Origin: a virus
Reading direction: 5' to 3' (one strand)
Length of the DNA stretch: 23,251 nt
Virus record (IMG/VR): IMGVR_UViG_3300025120_000583
Coordinates: 1 to 23,251 of that record
The notes under the pieces were generated by a model. That model saw only the letters and a program-made list of their open reading frames with translations, was not told the origin of the DNA and searched no databases. A program made the position numbers and the translations under genes. This document shows, piece by piece, positions 17,052-23,251 of this stretch. Position 1 is the stretch's first letter. Every line of letters begins with the position of its first letter.

Positions 17052-17525
17052 TTACCATTTCCCCTGATATCTGCCTAAGTAATAAAAGCCTGTGACAACA
17101 CCAGCAGAAGCAATCAAAAATATAACTGCACCAACAATAAAATTGATAGCGTTGTCGATTGCCTCTTGCTTCTTGTAAGCCTGTTCGCGCCTAATTCTTC
17201 GCATCTCGCCTTCAATGGCGAGGACTTCTTTCCAAGCACTTGGCCCGTAAGTCCATGATATATGGTCTTTTATTTCCTTACGCATCGCCTCCATTTTCTT
17301 TTTCTGGGCGAAGATTTCGATAGCGTTGGCAGAATTATCGCTCATCATTTTGTAAAACGGAGGGTTCTTTGTCTTGTCCTCTGCGTATTGAAAGTCACTA
17401 AAAGCGCTACCCCATTTAGCTAGAGTACCGCTCATTTCTTGAATGTCCTTACCAGCGCTAATACCCTGCTTGAGAATATTGAAAGCGCTGGTGGCGAGGC
17501 CGACTGCTGTAACAGGATCAATCAT
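17052..17525 (-). CDS. Membrane-tailed protein of unknown function
   Basis: A 157-residue protein of a type I recall from marine phage genomes. It begins MIDPVTAVGLATSAFN, has a charged helical middle (AQKKKMEAMRKEIKDHISWTYGPSAWKE at about 73-100, given here only as a landmark of KKKMEAMRKE and YGPSAW), then a strongly basic run (MRRIRREQAYKKQ, 108-120) next to one membrane segment at about 127-150. The basic run should stay cytoplasmic, placing the C-terminus outside. It sits just upstream of the 54-codon and EF-hand genes, in the lysis cassette. Could be a spanin-like, holin-like or internal membrane protein; none is proven. Confidence 0.75.
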   Translation of the reverse strand: MIDPVTAVGLATSAFNILKQGISAGKDIQEMSGTLAKWGSAFSDFQYAEDKTKNPPFYKMMSDNSANAIEIFAQKKKMEAMRKEIKDHISWTYGPSAWKEVLAIEGEMRRIRREQAYKKQEAIDNAINFIVGAVIFLIASAGVVTGFYYLGRYQGKW

Positions 17526-17550
17526 ACGTCCATATACCTCGCGGTGCGAC

Positions 17551-17790
17551 CTACCGCTCCATCAAGCGGTCTATTTTTTCTTCAAGGCGGTCAAACTTAT
17601 TCATAATTTGCGATAGCACTTCAGAGCTGTCAGCCTTTGTAACATACTCTTTAGCCATTTCCTCGCGAGTTCTATTCAACAGAATAGTGACGCGCCTTAT
17701 CTCATCGTGCTGGGATTTAATCCACCAACCCAAACCGCTTATTACTGCGGCGAATACCAAGTTCAAAATTGCGTCCATTTCTATTGCCAT
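17551..17790 (-). CDS. Small one-TM coiled-coil protein
   Basis: A 79-residue protein with one membrane segment at about 6-24 (DAILNLVFAAVISGLGWWI) and then a charged helical region to the C-terminus, with heptad-like MNKFDRLEEKIDRLMER. The layout matches small phage holin-associated or inner-membrane spanin proteins, but no catalytic or lipoprotein motif is present. Its ATG overlaps the stop of the 27-codon ORF as TAATG; there is no strong Shine-Dalgarno nearby, so coupling probably supplies ribosomes. An in-frame ATG at codon 5 is an alternative start. Confidence 0.7.
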   Translation of the reverse strand: MAIEMDAILNLVFAAVISGLGWWIKSQHDEIRRVTILLNRTREEMAKEYVTKADSSEVLSQIMNKFDRLEEKIDRLMER

Positions 17791-17873
17791 TAGAAGACAC
17801 TACCACCTATAGGGGCAGGGGGCGTAATAGGTACGGAAACATCTTTACGCTCAGGAGTCTCTTTATCAGTCAT
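17790..17873 (-). CDS. 27-residue micro-ORF coupled on both sides
   Basis: A 27-codon frame starts MTDKETPERKDVSV and ends VPITPPAPIGGSVF. Its ATG overlaps the previous stop as ATGA and its stop overlaps the next ATG as TAATG, so it exactly fills the space between two genes. The product is charged at the front and proline-rich at the back, without a membrane segment. It could be a real micro-protein or only a device carrying ribosomes to the 79-codon gene. No family recognised. Confidence 0.55.
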   Translation of the reverse strand: MTDKETPERKDVSVPITPPAPIGGSVF

Positions 17874-18124
17874 ATCACTATCCTCAATTCACCTGTTGAA
17901 GTTTTATATACATCATTTACGGTAAGTCCGCCAGTAAGAGCTGCGGCGTTGTTCGCAAATACAGAAAGCCCCGTCAAATTAAGTGTATTCGCTCTTACAG
18001 GTCCGGGGTTTGATATCTGCTGGGCGTACACAGAAAAAGATCGTGTAACCTGCGCCGTATAGGTTTGGCTATACTCAGCTGGGGCTTGAGCAAAGAACGG
18101 TACAACAGCGTTACTTATTGACAT
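17870..18124 (-). CDS. Small tail-module protein
   Basis: An 84-residue protein, Ser/Thr/Ala-rich and beta-like, ending GGLTVNDVYKTSTGELRIVI, a C-terminal pattern I have seen in marine phage structural proteins. The frame is open 17 codons further upstream, but the ATG at 18124 is chosen because it overlaps the stop of the gp10-like gene as TAATG; the longer form would overlap that gene by 52 bases. Its stop overlaps the micro-ORF start as ATGA. Probably a minor structural protein; evidence is composition and position. Confidence 0.65.
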   Translation of the reverse strand: MSISNAVVPFFAQAPAEYSQTYTAQVTRSFSVYAQQISNPGPVRANTLNLTGLSVFANNAAALTGGLTVNDVYKTSTGELRIVI

Positions 18125-19992
18125 TACCTTCTCCCGTCGGGTCTTAGGTCGATGCGGGTCGTGCCAAGTCTCCACTGAGTGTTTACTTGATTAGATTCAA
18201 CTTTTATAGAAACCGCACGTCCCCGCATCCGAACGTCAAGCTGCTCAGTATACTGCGCTATCGGACTAGATACAGTCCGTACGGCGCTCCCACTTTGGGT
18301 CTGTGTGGTTCCACTGCCGGGGTAAGTCCGTGCATTTAGCGTGAACGTGGCCAGTGGATTGCCAGTAGAGTTTCTAAATCCTATATCAGGTATAACTCGT
18401 TTAACGGACATGAATTGCTCTCCGTCGCCGATATCAACGCCACTGGACTCTATGTAACTGTTAAGCGGGCTTGGAGGGTTCGTACTTCCGTCTGAAAATC
18501 CAGTTTCATGGAAGTAAATGTTGCCGTCAGGAGATGCAGCGATAGGCAAACCAGAAACGCCACCCTGATCCCAAGCGGTGCGGTCAATAGTGCCATAAAA
18601 CCATATCTTTTCGGCGTAGTTATATACAACGTAGCGGTCGTTATTTTGACTAGATGCGGAGGGATAGAACCACCAAACTTCGTTAAATTCAGTGTTGCTG
18701 CCCGCCGTGACCTTACTAATCTGAGAAGTGTTTACATTATTAAAGACGTATTCTTCTACAGGGCACGGTATAAGGCTTACGTTACCATCGTAGCGATAGA
18801 ATACATCGTTGCCCATCCAGTAAACGGCATCTCCGACGGCTACAGCAGCGTTCTGACTCAATATCGAAGTGTTGGTCGATACCTCACTTAGACCAAAGAT
18901 AAACGGTGCCCCTATAAATTGCATGGCACTAACTGATCTATCAGTAAATACGACGACCTGTTGTTTTGTCTGCACTGCAGCGACAATCTCAGAGCCAGTC
19001 CCGATACGTAGTTCTCCGGCGGTGTTTGTTGCTGTCGCCGCCCAATCAGTAAAACTCTCTTGATCCGAAAACCGTATAGTTAGCGGGTCTAGGACGCCCG
19101 GGTCTGCTTCAGGATCGCAACCAAAAGCGATAACATGCCGATCTCGTTCGGAAACCAGCACGATATTAGCCGCTTGGGGCTGGGCATTACCACTTATACT
19201 AGTAATGTTTACAGCGCGCGAGGATGTCCCCGCAGAGGTGTCCCAGTAGTAAATGCCCCCACCACGGGGGTTTGCCAAAAGGTCTTCACCAAAATTATCC
19301 ATAGACCAAAGTCGGAGATTAGCCCCCGGGATAGTGACGGAAGCTGCAGAGTTCCAAGCCCCACGCCCCCAAACACCCGCGCCCCAACCGCTACCTACAG
19401 CGGCGGAGTCTAGCCCAGTGTTGATCTGATACGCCGCAGCTACAGAAGCCCCACCACCTGTTGCAAGAGACGTGGCGGTCCCACCAGTATCTACAATGTA
19501 TTTATTAGCGTCTACGACCTCAACAACTTGATGTTCTTTGTTTATTTGGGCCGCTGTTATACCGCCTACGGCAGTGGCTCCAGATAACGTCACATAATCC
19601 CCAAGAAAAACTTCGTTACTCGAATCAGTAATCTTTATATACCCATTGCCTGAAGGATTTCCTACATTTACTGTTACAATAGGATTTGCTCCGAGCGTGA
19701 CAGAGCGACGAATGGGCGTAATGTCTATAGGTTGGGCACCATCTAAAACGTAGAGCTTTTGATTAGTTCCCGCACCTACAAGTCTAGTCCCTATTAAATT
19801 TGTCCAAGGGTGGAGATCACGGCACGTTCCAAGCATCGGGGAAGACGTGAGTTTAGTCCATCCGCCGATTGTCTCCGGCATACCCAAACGAAATCTTATT
19901 TTGTCGCCGTCACGCCATCCGCCTTCGTTGGTGTAATCCGTAGCATCTCGCACGATACCCGGGCGAAACTGGAGCTTTTGTAGTGGCATCAT
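18124..19992 (-). CDS. P22 gp10-like tail / packaged-DNA stabilisation protein
   Basis: A 622-residue structural protein that resembles the phage stabilisation family (P22 gp10), which closes the portal and forms part of the short tail. It opens with LQKLQFRPGIVRDATDY, then NEGGWRDGDKIRFR and GMPETIGGW (22-45), a pattern I recognise from marine podoviruses. The middle has beta-rich repeats such as GAGVWGRGAWN and WWFYPSASSQNNDRYVVYNY. The end has RMRGRAVSIKVES, then WRLGTTRIDLRPDGRR. It is longer than P22 gp10 (about 470 residues). Two ATGs stand together; GGAGG is three bases from the first (19992) and six from the second (19989), so the second may be the true start. Confidence 0.7.
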   Translation of the reverse strand: MMPLQKLQFRPGIVRDATDYTNEGGWRDGDKIRFRLGMPETIGGWTKLTSSPMLGTCRDLHPWTNLIGTRLVGAGTNQKLYVLDGAQPIDITPIRRSVTLGANPIVTVNVGNPSGNGYIKITDSSNEVFLGDYVTLSGATAVGGITAAQINKEHQVVEVVDANKYIVDTGGTATSLATGGGASVAAAYQINTGLDSAAVGSGWGAGVWGRGAWNSAASVTIPGANLRLWSMDNFGEDLLANPRGGGIYYWDTSAGTSSRAVNITSISGNAQPQAANIVLVSERDRHVIAFGCDPEADPGVLDPLTIRFSDQESFTDWAATATNTAGELRIGTGSEIVAAVQTKQQVVVFTDRSVSAMQFIGAPFIFGLSEVSTNTSILSQNAAVAVGDAVYWMGNDVFYRYDGNVSLIPCPVEEYVFNNVNTSQISKVTAGSNTEFNEVWWFYPSASSQNNDRYVVYNYAEKIWFYGTIDRTAWDQGGVSGLPIAASPDGNIYFHETGFSDGSTNPPSPLNSYIESSGVDIGDGEQFMSVKRVIPDIGFRNSTGNPLATFTLNARTYPGSGTTQTQSGSAVRTVSSPIAQYTEQLDVRMRGRAVSIKVESNQVNTQWRLGTTRIDLRPDGRR

Positions 19993-20010
19993 AAACCTCC
20001 GACGGCATTC

Positions 20011-20865
20011 TTATGCAATAGTTCCGGCACTGGACACGTTACCCGTAACAGTCAGATTCCCTGACCCGTCTATCCGCATGACATTTGTGCCGTTATAAGA
20101 AAAAGTTAAATTTACACCGGAAGCTGTAGCAACCCAGCTTTGAGTACCACCCGTAATTGTAATGGCCGACCCCAGCGTGGGGGTAGTAAGCGTGGGGCTT
20201 GCGGAAGGCGCTTTAGTATCGAGCTGCGTTTGAATAGCGGATGTAACACCATCTACATATCCAAGCTCTGTAGCCGTTAGTGTAGCAGGGATACCATCAA
20301 GAACATTTAACTCCGCAGTAGTCGAAGTCATGCTTGTCAACACATTCAACTCCGCCGTGGACGAGGTCATGTTGTCAAGAACATTTAACTCTGCCGCCGA
20401 AGCAGTGACTATGGTGCCACCTAATATCAAAGAACCCAGACTTAAATTTCCGGTAATGTCACTAACATTCGAAGTTGAACCGTCACCTGCGCAGGATACA
20501 ATTTTAGTAGTATTCCCCGGGATATTAACCCGGGAACCGCCAGAGGCTCCTTGATTAATCTGCACCGTTACTGAGGTGTTATTCCGCATAATGTACACAT
20601 GTTCAGCGTTGTCCGGCTCGACTGTAAGAACATGCCCGTTAGTAGGGCTACCAGACAACTCCAGTACTTTAAAATGCCCTGTCGAAACCTGACCGTCTGA
20701 AATGGTAAGTGTGCTACTAGAACCCGAAAGCCCTAACTGTCCTACACCGTTAGTAATACGATCTAGAATCTCCATATTGGTATTTACGGTGTTACCCCAT
20801 GTAGCGGACTGTTCACCACTAGCAGGTAGTTCTATCCCGCCGTTGTCTGTATATGTGCTAGGCAT
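20011..20865 (-). CDS. Tail fibre-like protein with AELNVLD repeats
   Basis: A 284-residue protein with the make-up of a trimeric tail fibre. The N-terminus has LPASGEQSATWGNTVNTNME, a common phage fibre start that may bind the tail. Three 13-residue repeats (AELNVLD/T..MTSST type) at 158-196 lead into ATELGYVDGVTSAIQTQLDTK. The C-terminus has SYNGTNVMRIDGSGNLTVTG, like the segment before chaperone domains in other fibres, but here it simply ends. The ATG follows GAGG by eight bases, beside the stop of the beta-repeat gene. Receptor binding or fibre-shaft role is inferred. Confidence 0.75.
   Translation of the reverse strand: MPSTYTDNGGIELPASGEQSATWGNTVNTNMEILDRITNGVGQLGLSGSSSTLTISDGQVSTGHFKVLELSGSPTNGHVLTVEPDNAEHVYIMRNNTSVTVQINQGASGGSRVNIPGNTTKIVSCAGDGSTSNVSDITGNLSLGSLILGGTIVTASAAELNVLDNMTSSTAELNVLTSMTSTTAELNVLDGIPATLTATELGYVDGVTSAIQTQLDTKAPSASPTLTTPTLGSAITITGGTQSWVATASGVNLTFSYNGTNVMRIDGSGNLTVTGNVSSAGTIA
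20278..20394 (-). repeat. Three 39-bp repeats encoding AELNVLD units
   Basis: The segment ACATT(T/C)AACTC recurs at 20303, 20342 and 20381, exactly 39 bases apart, giving three 13-residue units. The copies differ at several bases, so they are older than the 63-bp repeats at 8349-8474. Such repeats are usual in fibre shafts. Confidence 0.85.
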
Positions 20866-20874
20866 TGGTCATCC

Positions 20875-21789
20875 TCATGCTGCTACCTTCGTCCAAACCG
20901 TGCTTGGAGTAGGATTTACATCCGTCCAAGTGTCCCCGGGATTAGGATTTACACCCGTCCAAGTGTTCCCGGTATTTGGTATAATTGGCCCCCAGACAAC
21001 AGCAACTCCTATATTACCCTGAGCTACCACACCTGTGGGTACAACTACCGCTGTCCCTGTTGTTACTACCGACCCTACACTACCTGCAGCAGAAACTCCA
21101 GTTGCATCTACGCCAGCGCCCCCGTCTACCACAACGAAGTCGGCGTTTACTACCGCCGTGCCAGATACACCTGCTACACTGACCGTGGCGGTCCCTGTAA
21201 TCGTCGGGCTTCCAATTTCGCCCGTACTCTGGACTCCATCGGGGAAGACGTTGGCCGTGCCCACAATACTAGACGTGCCTATCGCACCCGACGCTGCAAC
21301 ATTAGTTACCGATACAACGACATTCTCTGTGGCAAATATTGTGACCTCGTCCACAGCGCCTGTAGCCGCAACGCCAGTAATAGCAAAAACAGCGTCGCCT
21401 TTTACTGTTGGAGAACCAAGAACGCCAGACAGCTGTGGTGATGTCACCGCTATATCGGCAGTGCCCACTACCGTAGTTGATCCGACCGCAGACGTAGCGG
21501 AAACCCCTGTAACTGCGAAACTTGCGTCAGCAGAGGCAGTTATTGAACCGACAAAACTGTTCAACTGATCTATAGCAAACGTGCCTATCGCACCCGCGTC
21601 TACCACTACGATATCGGGATTAACTAGAGCGGTCCCCGCTACGGACCCAAGCGTTAGGCCATTCTGATCCCCGGTAACTGTAACCGTACCAATAGCGGTT
21701 GACCCCACAACCCCTGTAGGGACAAATATAAGCTCCCCGCTCCCCGTATCGGCGAGGGCCGCACCAGAAAAGGGAGCAAAGCCTAGCAT
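20875..21789 (-). CDS. Beta-repeat structural protein of unknown function
   Basis: A 304-residue protein made of about ten loose repeats of 20-25 residues (pattern V.vtGV.atgavGs..v.GtA.v), rich in Val, Gly, Ala, Thr and Ser and poor in charge, so probably a beta-solenoid or stacked beta-sandwich. Near the C-terminus are 11-residue units TWTGVNPNPGD, TWTDVNPTPST and VWTKVAA. The ATG has AAGGA about six bases upstream. It lies between a tail assembly chaperone-like gene and two tail genes, so a tail or capsid-decorating role is likely. No enzymatic motif seen. Confidence 0.75.
   Translation of the reverse strand: MLGFAPFSGAALADTGSGELIFVPTGVVGSTAIGTVTVTGDQNGLTLGSVAGTALVNPDIVVVDAGAIGTFAIDQLNSFVGSITASADASFAVTGVSATSAVGSTTVVGTADIAVTSPQLSGVLGSPTVKGDAVFAITGVAATGAVDEVTIFATENVVVSVTNVAASGAIGTSSIVGTANVFPDGVQSTGEIGSPTITGTATVSVAGVSGTAVVNADFVVVDGGAGVDATGVSAAGSVGSVVTTGTAVVVPTGVVAQGNIGVAVVWGPIIPNTGNTWTGVNPNPGDTWTDVNPTPSTVWTKVAA
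20912..20977 (-). repeat. 33-bp repeats encoding the WT.VNP units
   Basis: GGATTTACA(T/C)CCGTCCAAG begins at 20912 and 20945, an offset of 33 bases (11 codons), with a weaker third unit toward 20880. It codes the TWT.VNP.P repeats at the C-terminus of the 304-residue protein. Confidence 0.85.
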
Positions 21790-21798
21790 TGTAAGTCC

Positions 21799-22119
21799 TT
21801 ATTCAGGTTTAGTGGGCCAAGTTACACTCGTTGGAAAGCCGGTTTGCTGCGGTACAGCTAACAAGGCAAGTCTATACGCTTCCCACTCGGCTTGCTTTTC
21901 AGCAGAGAGAACGTCCCACCTTATAGGGTTGGTAATTATAGGGTCAGTTTCAGTCGTAAGCCTTCTATCACGTTCAATCCGTGTATCATCTATAATCTGC
22001 AGTCTAATTTCCTCCGCAGTCACAGCATCGCGCTCCGCTTGTTCCGCAGCTTCTTCCGCAGTGGGCTCTCTTTCGACTTCTCCGTCAAAAAACAAGGTTA
22101 CTACTTCTTCTTCCGCCAT
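21799..22119 (-). CDS. Tail assembly chaperone-like protein
   Basis: A 106-residue protein that resembles phage tail fibre/tail assembly chaperones. The acidic N-terminal half is a coil (EREPTAEEAAEQAERDA, then IIDDTRIERDRRL). The C-terminal half has EWEAYRLALLAVPQQTGFP and ends VTWPTKPE, the R..L...P...G.P...WP..P signature of that family. It lies among the fibre genes, where such chaperones are usually found. GGAG is eight bases before the ATG. It would help fold or attach a fibre and not stay in the virion (family knowledge). Confidence 0.75.
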   Translation of the reverse strand: MAEEEVVTLFFDGEVEREPTAEEAAEQAERDAVTAEEIRLQIIDDTRIERDRRLTTETDPIITNPIRWDVLSAEKQAEWEAYRLALLAVPQQTGFPTSVTWPTKPE

Positions 22120-22129
22120 CTTACTACTC

Positions 22130-22738
22130 CTAAATTTCGTACATCACAAACCGTGAGCCATTGTATATAGTAGGCCCATAAGGATCGACTTTGATCTTAG
22201 CAAATTCAAGTCCTCCTTGATTAGTTACAAAAGTAGACCTAACTTGTATAAGTTCGTCGTTGTTGGAACTAACATAGTGCATAGTAAAATCTATCATAGG
22301 ATAGTTACCTGTCGCACCACTATTTGCGCCCGTTATCAAACAAGTACACTGAACTTGATAATAGTCTCCGCTTATGAAGTGAGTAGAGTTATACGCAATG
22401 TTTGAGCTGCTGCTAGTTATCAGGTTAGTACCATCTTTTGTATATATGCTTGACCCCGAGTCCCACCCCCGCCAATTTGTTTGGCCCGGGGCTTGCCAAT
22501 ACCAGCGCATGTATCCAGCGGTCCCCCCCAGCGTCACCTTATCCCAAACCAAAAGGTAGTTCTTATCTGTGTTAGGCGTAGCAAACTCTACAGACGCAAC
22601 AGAAGACGTAGTCGTTACTGTTGAGCTAACACCCCCCGCTGCCGCAATAGTAGCAGTTGTCGTGGCATCCATAGACGCAATATTCTGCAATTGCCTACTG
22701 TTATTAATTACGGATGTACCGCTTATCTGTATAGCCAT
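22130..22738 (-). CDS. Tail fibre-like protein
   Basis: A 202-residue protein that opens MAIQISGTSVINNSRQLQNI, a start I recognise from phage fibres and other tail-module proteins. A Thr/Ser/Ala-rich linker follows (26-50), then a beta-rich C-terminal region with YMRWYWQAPGQTNWRGWDSG and ending YNGSRFVMYEI, which may be a receptor-binding head. GGAG with good spacing precedes the ATG; the gene lies 21 bases after the S74 fibre. It could be a second fibre or a head domain made separately. The function is inferred. Confidence 0.65.
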   Translation of the reverse strand: MAIQISGTSVINNSRQLQNIASMDATTTATIAAAGGVSSTVTTTSSVASVEFATPNTDKNYLLVWDKVTLGGTAGYMRWYWQAPGQTNWRGWDSGSSIYTKDGTNLITSSSSNIAYNSTHFISGDYYQVQCTCLITGANSGATGNYPMIDFTMHYVSSNNDELIQVRSTFVTNQGGLEFAKIKVDPYGPTIYNGSRFVMYEI

Positions 22739-22759
22739 CTTCGTTCTCCTCTTGAACTA

Positions 22760-23251
22760 TTAGCCGTTAAGTTGTGCTTTAAGCTCGTCAATCTGAGCTT
22801 GTTGTTCTTTGATTGCCTCAATCAGCAGGCCAACCATGTTGCCATATGCCACATTCTTCATGCCATCTTCGTTCTCACAGACTGCTTCTGGTAACACTTT
22901 CTCAACGTCCTGTGCGATTACGCCTGTAGCACGCGCTGTGAAGTTAGGCTTTTTGGTGTGTTCACCTTCTTTGAAGGCATCGTTATCCCAATCAAAGGTC
23001 ACGCCCTTCAGTGACTTAACCTTGTCAAGAGCGCCATCAATGGCCTCAATATTCTTCTTGTAGCGAATGTCAGAGGTGCTATTTAAGTCACCCGTAACTG
23101 TTACACCTGCACTAGTCGTTTCAACCTTGGTAGACCCGTTATAGTACATTCTGGTTCCACCATTACGAGTGCCCCAAAAATACCATTCATTATCAATATC
23201 ATTATAGATACCTGAGGTATTGCTGTTGTCGTGCATAAACACAACACGACC
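22760..23251 (-). CDS. Tail fibre C-terminus with peptidase S74 self-cleaving chaperone (partial)
   Basis: The 3' part of a fibre gene, cut by the window edge; the frame is open through 23251 (GRVVFMHDN...), so the GTG at 23242 should not be taken as the start. It shows a fibre segment ending GVTVTGDLN, then the S74 intramolecular chaperone: SDIRYKKNI, with the catalytic Ser and a Lys five residues later (codon of Ser at 23072-23074), VTFDWDND, ATGVIAQDVEKVLPEAV, NMVGLLIEAIKEQQAQIDEL. In this family the domain helps trimerise the fibre and then cuts itself off at the serine. It ends in TAA followed at once by TAG. Confidence 0.88.
   Translation of the reverse strand, partial: GRVVFMHDNSNTSGIYNDIDNEWYFWGTRNGGTRMYYNGSTKVETTSAGVTVTGDLNSTSDIRYKKNIEAIDGALDKVKSLKGVTFDWDNDAFKEGEHTKKPNFTARATGVIAQDVEKVLPEAVCENEDGMKNVAYGNMVGLLIEAIKEQQAQIDELKAQLNG

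Noticed and set aside
21035-21568. 177-codon plus-strand frame in the beta-repeat gene
   Set aside because: Mirror image of the Val/Thr/Ala repeats; composition explains the absence of stops.
1-23251. CRISPR array, tRNA, integrase/att site, reverse transcriptase or diversity-generating element
   Set aside because: No spaced direct repeats, cloverleaf, recombinase or reverse transcriptase motifs were seen; the repeats present are in-frame coding repeats.

Overview
The window looks like part of the genome of a tailed, podovirus-like phage, most likely marine. The grounds are a fused primase-helicase on one strand, followed by a long block of tightly packed virion and lysis genes on the other. 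Gaps are mostly 0-30 bases, with many TAATG and ATGA stop/start overlaps. I saw no tRNA, integrase, terminase, portal, major capsid or DNA polymerase gene, so the window is an internal piece of a longer genome. The host cannot be read from the sequence; a Gram-negative marine proteobacterium is my guess from the gene types.

Region 1 (1-3133, plus strand) is the end of a replication operon. It holds a 936-residue primase/DUF927-type helicase, an overlapping 75-codon gene of unknown function, and a strong intrinsic terminator that closes the operon.

Region 2 (3136-14964, minus strand) holds four very large genes that read like internal virion or DNA-ejection proteins. They encode a 2129-residue protein carrying an HExxH zinc-peptidase motif and a glycine-rich hydrophobic segment, a 902-residue low-complexity protein, and two neighbours (351 and 548 residues) that both begin MCGGG. 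In-frame tandem repeats lie in the linkers of the two longest.

Region 3 (14994-17873, minus strand) is a lysis and accessory cassette. In transcription order it has a 27-codon micro-ORF, a one-TM coiled-coil protein, a membrane-tailed protein, a 54-codon gene, a possible 44-codon TTG-start gene, an EF-hand membrane protein, a three-TM-type holin, a GH19 endolysin and a GNAT acetyltransferase.

Region 4 (17870-23251, minus strand) is the tail module. In transcription order it has a fibre cut by the window edge that ends in a peptidase S74 self-cleaving chaperone, a fibre-like protein, a tail assembly chaperone-like protein, a beta-repeat protein, a fibre with AELNVLD repeats, a P22 gp10-like tail/DNA-stabilising protein, and a small structural-type protein.

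Transcription of the minus block enters from beyond 23251 and runs tail, then lysis, then ejection genes. The chain of coupled starts suggests one long late operon. No single new system stands out. The best leads are the virion-associated metallopeptidase giant, the overlapping micro-genes in the lysis cassette, and the variable repeat linkers.
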